Shown here: piece by piece, positions 6,110 through 6,596 of the stretch
How positions within the stretch are numbered: position 1 is the first letter of the stretch
How the letters are laid out: the number at the start of each line of letters is the position of its first letter
NCBI GenBank assembly: GCA_022425445.1
Contig: JAKMFM010000229.1
Span: 1-6,596, forward strand
Reading direction: 5' to 3'
From: Planktomarina sp.
GTDB taxonomy: Bacteria; Pseudomonadota; Alphaproteobacteria; Rhodobacterales; Rhodobacteraceae
DNA: 6,596 nucleotides
Program-made: the position numbers and the translations under genes
Notes under the pieces: generated by a model
Told to the model about the DNA's origin: nothing
Databases searched by the model: none
What the model saw: only the letters and a program-made list of their open reading frames with translations

Positions 6110-6596
6110 ATGAGCACAGTCATCAAGAACGGCACAGTCGTCACGCATGATTTGACATATAAAGCAGATGTTTTGATTGAAGATGGTAAGATCATCGAGA
6201 TTGGAAAAAACCTATCTGGCACGGATGAATTGGATGCAACAGGCTGCTACGTGATGCCGGGTGGCATTGACCCCCATACCCATCTTGAGATGCCATTCAT
6301 GGGCACATATTCTTCGGATGATTTTGAAAGCGGCACCCGCGCTGCATTGGCTGGCGGCACTACGATGGTTGTCGATTTCGCGCTCCCGAGCCCTGGGCAG
6401 GGACTGCATGATGCGCTGAAAATGTGGGACAATAAATCCACCCGCGCCAACTGCGATTATTCCTTCCACATGGCCGTGACCTGGTGGGGCGAACAGGTGT
6501 TTGACGAGATGGAGAGCGTGATCAAAGACCGGGGCATTAATACGTTCAAGCACTTCTTGGCCTACAAAGGCGCCTTGATGGTTAATGACGACGAGC
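6110..6596 (+). CDS. hydA: Dihydropyrimidinase (D-hydantoinase), N-terminal part, runs off the window
   Basis: The first 162 codons are present without interruption; the full enzyme usually has about 460-490 residues. Dihydropyrimidinase opens dihydrouracil or dihydrothymine to the N-carbamoyl-beta-amino acid in the cytosol, between the PreTA and beta-ureidopropionase steps. Visible marks of the cyclic amidohydrolase family are MSTVIKNGTVVT and the GYxMPGGIDPHTHLEMPF-type tract (here GCYVMPGGIDPHTHLEMPF, metal ligands His56 and His58). These are followed by SSDDFESGTRAALAGGTTM, DFALPSPGQ, and FKHFLAYKGALM, whose Lys153 is the expected carboxylated lysine bridging the two zinc ions. The start follows AGGGAG at 6098-6103. 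It lies 36 bases behind the frameshifted hydrolase gene and is probably co-transcribed under the operator at 4758-4775. Related D-hydantoinases share these motifs, but the preTA/rutR context favours pyrimidine breakdown. The remaining metal ligands lie beyond the window. Confidence 0.93.
   Translation, partial: MSTVIKNGTVVTHDLTYKADVLIEDGKIIEIGKNLSGTDELDATGCYVMPGGIDPHTHLEMPFMGTYSSDDFESGTRAALAGGTTMVVDFALPSPGQGLHDALKMWDNKSTRANCDYSFHMAVTWWGEQVFDEMESVIKDRGINTFKHFLAYKGALMVNDDE

Overview
The window reads as alphaproteobacterial DNA, most likely from the Roseobacter group (Rhodobacterales) by protein similarity judged from memory. GC is moderate, around 52% by eye. It holds most of a reductive pyrimidine (uracil/thymine) degradation locus beside a short stretch of gene debris. 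I do not see a previously undescribed system. The points of real interest are a one-base frameshift in an otherwise well-preserved pathway gene, a perfect RutR-type operator, and a mosaic of three truncated genes.

Positions 1-1094 are debris. On the minus strand come the last ~36 codons of an IS3/IS481-type transposase (4-111). Next, also on the minus strand, is the middle part of a PrpF/4-oxalomesaconate tautomerase-like gene missing both ends (about 112-596). On the plus strand follows the C-terminal third of a TRAP transporter large permease DctM (about 597-1094). The homologies abut, so the pieces look joined by insertion and deletion events.

Positions 1095-1350 are an AT-rich non-coding leader before preT. 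preT (1351-2688) and preA (2688-3992) overlap by one base. They encode the two subunits of NAD(P)H-dependent dihydropyrimidine dehydrogenase, which reduces uracil or thymine to the 5,6-dihydro form. A strong hairpin at 4007-4031 separates preA from a convergent TetR-family regulator gene closely resembling RutR (4035-4637, minus).

The regulator diverges from a second pathway operon. The intergenic region holds a perfect 18-bp palindrome (4758-4775) with the RutR consensus, placed near the predicted transcription start of that operon. The operon begins with a beta-ureidopropionase/N-carbamoyl-amino-acid hydrolase gene (4822-6073) carrying a +1 shift in a C run at 5480-5483. It continues with a dihydropyrimidinase gene (6110 onward) that runs off the window.

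Together PreTA (reduction), dihydropyrimidinase (ring opening) and beta-ureidopropionase (release of ammonia, CO2 and beta-alanine or its methyl derivative) form the complete reductive route. The local RutR homologue probably ties its expression to uracil or thymine. If the frameshift is genuine, the last step is broken here.
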